Assembly (NCBI RefSeq): GCF_013389365.1
Contig: NZ_JACADJ010000007.1
Location: 1 to 64,000, forward strand
Direction: 5' to 3'
Length of the DNA stretch: 64,000 nucleotides
Source: Desulfobacter latus
Lineage (GTDB): Bacteria; Desulfobacterota; Desulfobacteria; Desulfobacterales; Desulfobacteraceae
Made by a program: the position numbers and the translations under genes. The notes under the pieces are model-generated. The model saw only the letters and a program-made list of their open reading frames with translations. It was not told where the DNA came from and searched no databases. This document shows, piece after piece, positions 59,927-64,000 of this stretch. How positions within the stretch are numbered: position 1 is the first letter of the stretch; each line of letters begins with the position of its first letter.

Positions 59927-61410
59927 GTTGCCTTAAAAGATTTAAAACTGATTTTGTCAATATATTGGGGCGGCAATACTTTCTTTAGTGAGGCTTCTAC
60001 GCCCCACATCAAATCAGCTTCGGTCACCTCATTGTTCTTTTTCGACACCAGCCGAGTCTGAATCGCTTCATAAATCAAATCCCGGTAAAAGGCAAGATTA
60101 TTGTTTATTTCATCATAAGCCCTTTGATCGGAATAATCAATAGCGACATCTGCAGACACATAGGTCATGGTCCGGCTTTGATCGGATGCAAGAATTATAA
60201 AATCCGTTAACAAAATTGTTCCTGACTTGCGGCTGGGCGGCGGAACCGGCTTATCTGCAAACACATTTTTTTGCACGTCCCGGATCAGATCAATTTCAGT
60301 CAAGGCGGCGGTCTGTCTTTCCAGCAGTGGCATGGATTGACCTGAAAAAAATAAAAAATAAATTAAAGGAACGGATATACCCATGAACAGCAAGATGGAA
60401 GCGGCAGCAAGTAGAACCTTTGACTTGAGAAGGGCTTTTATCTTTCCGCCTTTTTTAGACGATTCCGCCGGCGTAGATTCTTTTTTATCGGAGATCTCGG
60501 CACCTTCAACACCTTCCAGGAGTACTTGACTCGAATCGGACTCCTGGTCGTCGAGCGCCTTATCGGGCTGATCCTCCAGATCAGACGCATCATCTTCTCC
60601 GTCAATATCGCCGAGCAAGTCATCATCTTCCTGATCTGTGGCCATGAGCAAGGTATTAATGTCTTCCTGGGATATAAGGATGTCCTCATCGTCATCCCGC
60701 AATTCATCTGTCTCATCTGACTGTTGAAGAAGGGTATCAATATCTTCCTGGGTGACATTATCTTCTTCCGAAATATCCGGTGTCGGTAGACCGGCTTGGA
60801 TCAGGGCATCCATGGCCTCCTGGGTGATCATACAATCGGCTATATCTGTGGCCTGGCTTTCATCTATGGGCTCATCAAACGGGTCTTTTTCCTGTCCCGG
60901 TGCTTCCATAACCAGGGCATCGTCAACGGTCGCATCTTCCGCCTTTTGTACCGTCTCGTCCTCTTGGTTTGATCCCACTTCCAGGATTGGATCCGGTCCG
61001 GATTCAGAATCGGCTGCATCATTCTCCTGGGTATGGTCAGCCATTACACCTTGAATGTCTTCCAGTGAAATCAACTCGTCATCCCCGGCATCGGCATCCT
61101 GGGAATCATCTATGAATGCGTCAATATCATCCTGGGATAATTCACTGTCGTCATCTTGGGGGGGGGCATCTTCATCCAGGGCATTGCCCGCCATCATGCG
61201 GTCAATGTCGTCCTGGGAAAGTTCCTCTGCATCTTCTTGCCCCGCGCCTGAACCATCTGCATCCGGGCCGGACGCGTTAAGCAGGTTGTCTATATCATCC
61301 TGGGACAACTCGCCGGCAGCGTCATCTCCTGAGGAAATATTCAGCAGCTTATCAATATCATCCTGGGAAATTAGATCGTCGTCTTCTTCTTTTAAATTCG
61401 GGTCTGACAT
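59923..61410 (-). CDS. FliL-like membrane protein with eight FliM-type peptide motifs
   Basis: 495 residues. The first 320 are acidic and probably disordered and hold eight copies of a (L/I/V)-(S/T)-Q-(D/E)-x-I-D-x-L-L motif, starting at residues 14, 35, 64, 91, 114, 195, 219 and 246 (for example LSQDDIDNLL, VTQEDIDTLL). This is the pattern of the FliM N-terminus (LSQxEIDALL) that binds CheY-P. One membrane helix follows (about 331-355), then a C-terminal domain (about 370-495) like FliL, with conserved ILLTDFIIL and a PPQYIDKISFKSF end. Located between fliA and other flagellar genes. It may tether a signalling or switch protein; this is inference. Confidence 0.8.
   Translation of the reverse strand: MSDPNLKEEDDDLISQDDIDKLLNISSGDDAAGELSQDDIDNLLNASGPDADGSGAGQEDAEELSQDDIDRMMAGNALDEDAPPQDDDSELSQDDIDAFIDDSQDADAGDDELISLEDIQGVMADHTQENDAADSESGPDPILEVGSNQEDETVQKAEDATVDDALVMEAPGQEKDPFDEPIDESQATDIADCMITQEAMDALIQAGLPTPDISEEDNVTQEDIDTLLQQSDETDELRDDDEDILISQEDINTLLMATDQEDDDLLGDIDGEDDASDLEDQPDKALDDQESDSSQVLLEGVEGAEISDKKESTPAESSKKGGKIKALLKSKVLLAAASILLFMGISVPLIYFLFFSGQSMPLLERQTAALTEIDLIRDVQKNVFADKPVPPPSRKSGTILLTDFIILASDQSRTMTYVSADVAIDYSDQRAYDEINNNLAFYRDLIYEAIQTRLVSKKNNEVTEADLMWGVEASLKKVLPPQYIDKISFKSFKAT
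60646..61371 (-). repeat. Coding tandem repeat (eight SQ[DE]DID units)
   Basis: The eight peptide motifs of the FliL-like gene are also alike at DNA level: short blocks close to ATATCATCCTGGGA (plus strand) recur near 61090-61370 and in a more diverged form near 60660-60830. The first four are most alike and closely spaced, the last four more diverged, which suggests repeated local duplication. Confidence 0.7.
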
Positions 61411-61430
61411 AACCGCCCCCTAAAATCAAA

Positions 61431-62177
61431 TTATGTCCCATAACTATCCAGGCCGGCGTGCAATTTCATCAGCACAGCGGTATGGATCTGACAGATTCTG
61501 GATTCCGTCAAAGACAAAACTTCACCAATTTCTTTCAAGGTCAGTTCGTCATAATAGTAAAGGGAGATAACAATTTGTTCTTTTTTCGTTAATTTTTTGA
61601 TGGTTTTCACCAAAATGGATTTTAGTTCTGCACGGTAGAAGTCCGCTTCGGGATTTTCGTCACTGTTGAGGCCGGCGCTAAAACGGGTCTGGGAAGAGAT
61701 ATCATTTTTTTTTGTTTTGATGAAATCATCCAGACTGAGAACAGCAGCCCCATGGATATCGGTCAGCATATTCTGGTAAGTTTCCAGGTCTACGCCTAAA
61801 GCGGCACAGATTTCATCGTCATCAGCCGGTCGTCCCTTTTCATTTTCAATTGTTTTTGCCGCCCGGGAGATGTCCTGTATTTTTTTCCGCATGGATCTTG
61901 AGTAGGTGTCCATGCTGCGCAGTTCATCCAGAATAGCACCCTTGATACGATACCGGGCATAGGTTTCAAGGCTGACATGTTTGCCTGGATCAAATTTATC
62001 CACCGCATCAATGAGTCCCAGTGAACCTGCTGACATCAGTTCGTCAAAAAGCACACTGGCGGGTAGACGCATGGCAAATCGGGAGGCAATATGTCGGACT
62101 AGATACGCATAATTGACAATGCTTTCCTGCCGCCAGACTTTCCACGCCGCCTGATTTTTTTTACTCGGGTATTTCAT
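61431..62177 (-). CDS. fliA: RNA polymerase sigma factor FliA (sigma-28)
   Basis: Flagellar sigma factor. Region 2 is seen in LVRHIASRFAMRLPASVLFDELMSAGSLGLIDAVDKFDP and YARYRIKGAILDELRSMDTYSRSMRKK, and region 4 in ELTLKEIGEVLSLTESRICQIHTAVLMKL. The start is taken at ATG 62177 (248 residues), with GGAAGGA about 15 bases upstream; TTG at 62204 is in frame and would add nine residues. It is downstream of flhF-flhG in the order usual for this group. FlgM, its antagonist, is not in the window. Confidence 0.93.
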   Translation of the reverse strand: MKYPSKKNQAAWKVWRQESIVNYAYLVRHIASRFAMRLPASVLFDELMSAGSLGLIDAVDKFDPGKHVSLETYARYRIKGAILDELRSMDTYSRSMRKKIQDISRAAKTIENEKGRPADDDEICAALGVDLETYQNMLTDIHGAAVLSLDDFIKTKKNDISSQTRFSAGLNSDENPEADFYRAELKSILVKTIKKLTKKEQIVISLYYYDELTLKEIGEVLSLTESRICQIHTAVLMKLHAGLDSYGT

Positions 62178-62329
62178 GGAAATGTTCTTATTTCCTTCCG
62201 ACAATTCTAAATTTATAAAATATATATTTTTGCTTTTTTGCCTTTTTCCTGCTCGTAAAGGGAATAATTTTTAACGACGTTCACGAACACGGGCACGCAA
62301 TCAAAATCAAAATTATTGGAAATTGACCT

Positions 62330-63223
62330 TCATTGGGCCGCCGCAAACACCCGGTTCATAAAAAAGGTTAAATTTCCCTGGTTCTGGTTTGTTCTGTTGT
62401 CATTAAGCAGTGTTTTTGCAAGATCGGACATGGCGTTCGCTGCAGGACTTTGTTTTACAGTATCTAAAAGGATACTGCGATTTCGAACAGCCTTTTGCAG
62501 GGCCGGATCAAAGGGGACCTCACCGCAGTATTCCAAAACCACATTTTTTAAAAATTTATCCATGGCATTGCTCAAGGATTCGTAAACTTTTTTGGCCCCG
62601 GTCCGGTTGTCCGTCATATTTACCAGCAGTTTGAAATACTTTATCCCGTAGTCCTGGGACATGACTTTCATCAGGGCATAGGCATCGGTAATGGAAGTCG
62701 GTTCCGTGGTCGCCACCACCAGACACTGGTCTGCAGATGCATTAAAATAAAGCACATTGGATGAAATGCCGGCCCCGGTATCCAGCAAAATGATGTCTGC
62801 CATATCGGAAAATGCCTCAAACTCAGACAGCAGTGTCAGTTTTTCACCTTCACTGAAACGGGTCAAATCGGCAAATCCGGATCCGCCGGGTAAAATGCCG
62901 ATGCCATGATCCGTTGTCACTATCACCTGAGACAATGTTTTTTCTCCGGATACCAGGTGGCGGATATTATACTTGGGTTTTAGGTTAAATACGATATCAA
63001 TGTTGGCTAACCCCACATCCGCATCTATGATCACCACGCGTTTTCCAAGCCGTGTCATGGCCACGGCCAGGTTCCCTACAATATTGGTTTTGCCCACCCC
63101 GCCTTTCCCGCTGGTCACCGCAATCACCCTGGGGTATGAACTGCCATTGGAAGCCCCGTTCCGTTCCCGTTTTTTCATAGCACTTGTCCTGGCCATCTGC
63201 CGCAGTCCTTTTGCCTGATCCAC
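62330..63223 (-). CDS. flhG: FlhG (MinD-like flagellar number regulator)
   Basis: 297-residue ParA/MinD-type ATPase that limits flagellar number with FlhF. The deviant Walker A is VTSGKGGVGKTNIVGNLA (about residue 38), with IIDADVGLANID and ILLDTGAGIS. The N-terminal DQAKGLRQMA matches the DQAxxLR helix known to stimulate the FlhF GTPase. It supports the GTG start at 63221-63223, which directly abuts the flhF stop codon. Confidence 0.94.
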   Translation of the reverse strand: MDQAKGLRQMARTSAMKKRERNGASNGSSYPRVIAVTSGKGGVGKTNIVGNLAVAMTRLGKRVVIIDADVGLANIDIVFNLKPKYNIRHLVSGEKTLSQVIVTTDHGIGILPGGSGFADLTRFSEGEKLTLLSEFEAFSDMADIILLDTGAGISSNVLYFNASADQCLVVATTEPTSITDAYALMKVMSQDYGIKYFKLLVNMTDNRTGAKKVYESLSNAMDKFLKNVVLEYCGEVPFDPALQKAVRNRSILLDTVKQSPAANAMSDLAKTLLNDNRTNQNQGNLTFFMNRVFAAAQ

Positions 63224-64000
63224 CTAGTCTCCTTTGGGCACTTTTTTTAGAATTATTTTCAAAAGTTCCTGGTTGTCCGGAATAATCAAATCCTCGGGCA
63301 CCTTCTGGCCGTTGGTTATCAATGACACGGGCAGGTCATAGCCTGCCACCTGATCAAGGATTTTCCCGCATCTTTTTATCTCATCTATTTTTGTAAATAT
63401 ATAGGTATCTGGATTAAATACGGAAAAAGCATCTGCCGCTTCCTTCATATTAATCAATTCAGAGGTAACACTCAAGGTTAAATGAACGCTGATCTGGAAA
63501 TCATTTCTGATCAGCTCAAGGATTTTATCAATTTTTTCCTTGTCATAATGGCTGTGCCCGGCCGTATCAATAAGTATCATATCCATGGATTTCATCCGGT
63601 CCAGGGCGAATGCCAAATCCTGGCGTGAAAAGGCCGGCACACAGACAAGCCCCATGATGCCGGCATAGGCTTTGAGCTGCTCAAAGGCCCCGATCCTGTA
63701 ATTGTCTATGGAGACCAACCCGACCTTCATCTTCCGGGTGAAGCTTAAATAGGCGGCCAATTTGGCAATGGTGGTGGTTTTTCCCACACCGGTCGGCCCG
63801 ACAAAGGCCGCTACCTGGGGAAGCCCCGAAGAGTTCCGCCGGGTGAAAAAATCCTTGATGCGAAGTTGATCCAGGCAAAGGTTCATAACTTTTTTTTTCA
63901 ACTGCTTCATTTGTGTTACCGTATCAAGATTTTGATCCAGCTCTGCGGCCGCTTTTTGGACAATTTCAACCGCCAGGCGCTCGCTGACACCGCAGCGAAG
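63224..64000 (-). CDS. flhF: FlhF GTPase, N-terminal part outside window
   Basis: C-terminal 258 residues of the SRP-type GTPase FlhF, which sets the place of the flagellum. The frame is open to the right edge (LRCGVSERLAVEIVQKAAAE), so the real start is beyond 64000. The G-domain has Walker A AFVGPTGVGKTTTIAKLA, the SRP-GTPase SIDNYRIGAFEQLK, DTAGHSHYD and TKIDE. The N-terminal basic and N-domains are missing only because of the cut. The stop abuts the flhG start. Confidence 0.94.
   Translation of the reverse strand, partial: LRCGVSERLAVEIVQKAAAELDQNLDTVTQMKQLKKKVMNLCLDQLRIKDFFTRRNSSGLPQVAAFVGPTGVGKTTTIAKLAAYLSFTRKMKVGLVSIDNYRIGAFEQLKAYAGIMGLVCVPAFSRQDLAFALDRMKSMDMILIDTAGHSHYDKEKIDKILELIRNDFQISVHLTLSVTSELINMKEAADAFSVFNPDTYIFTKIDEIKRCGKILDQVAGYDLPVSLITNGQKVPEDLIIPDNQELLKIILKKVPKGD

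Overview
The window looks like a chromosomal segment of a motile, anaerobic Desulfobacterota bacterium, probably a Desulfobacteraceae-type sulfate reducer. That is inferred from the gene set: an AhbB-like siroheme decarboxylase, ferredoxin-dependent indolepyruvate oxidoreductase (IorAB), Liv and TRAP uptake systems, and a flagellar block running flhF-flhG-fliA ... flgF-flgG-flgA-flgH-flgI-flgJ-flgN ... csrA-fliW. No rRNA, tRNA or CRISPR array was seen.

Layout. 1-2.1 kb is a decayed mobile zone: the 3' part of a TnpB element ends inside a truncated AAA ATPase gene, which is fused in frame to a broken RAYT (REP-associated transposase) gene. 2.7-10.5 kb is a defence island: hsdM-hsdS-hsdR, a RadC-like gene and an orphan. 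10.5-15.9 kb, on the minus strand, is a complete Liv amino-acid ABC transporter (KHMGF order) behind a methyltransferase. 16.5-23 kb on the plus strand is iorA-iorB-paaK followed by a TRAP transporter (dctPQM), together a plausible aryl-acid or 2-oxoacid uptake and activation operon. 24.2-27 kb is gntR-trpB-trpA, and 27.2-30.6 kb is mtnA, an ahbB-like gene, a B12/radical-SAM protein and a DUF1178 protein. 30.6-34.2 kb is znuACB behind a Zur-like operator, plus an HTH/periplasmic-binding-like regulator. 34.2-36.1 kb is a second scar zone: a tnpB remnant, an IS1634-type transposase fragment and toxin-antitoxin debris.

36.2-45.8 kb on the minus strand holds a sensor kinase, hsp20-lon-rlpA, and gmhB-recD2-DUF945. 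45.9-49.7 kb on the plus strand holds lnt, prfB (with the classical +1 frameshift), an HD-domain gene and darP. 50-64 kb is the flagellar region, with flaG opposite a long minus-strand series from flhF (cut by the right edge) to fliW.

Three things go beyond ordinary annotation. First, a membrane-anchored flagellar protein at 59.9-61.4 kb carries eight copies of a FliM-type SQ[DE]DIDxLL peptide ahead of a FliL-like domain. Second, there are two unrelated very long imperfect palindromes (40.28-40.41 and 59.76-59.93 kb), each placed at the stop codon of a gene. Third, a family of dispersed repeats combines a heptamer array with a GC hairpin (five copies in two subfamilies), one of which supplies the start of the FlgA signal peptide. 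The tnpB remnant at 34.3 kb keeps the right end and candidate omega-RNA region while losing most of the protein, so comparing it with the first copy defines the element's right boundary.
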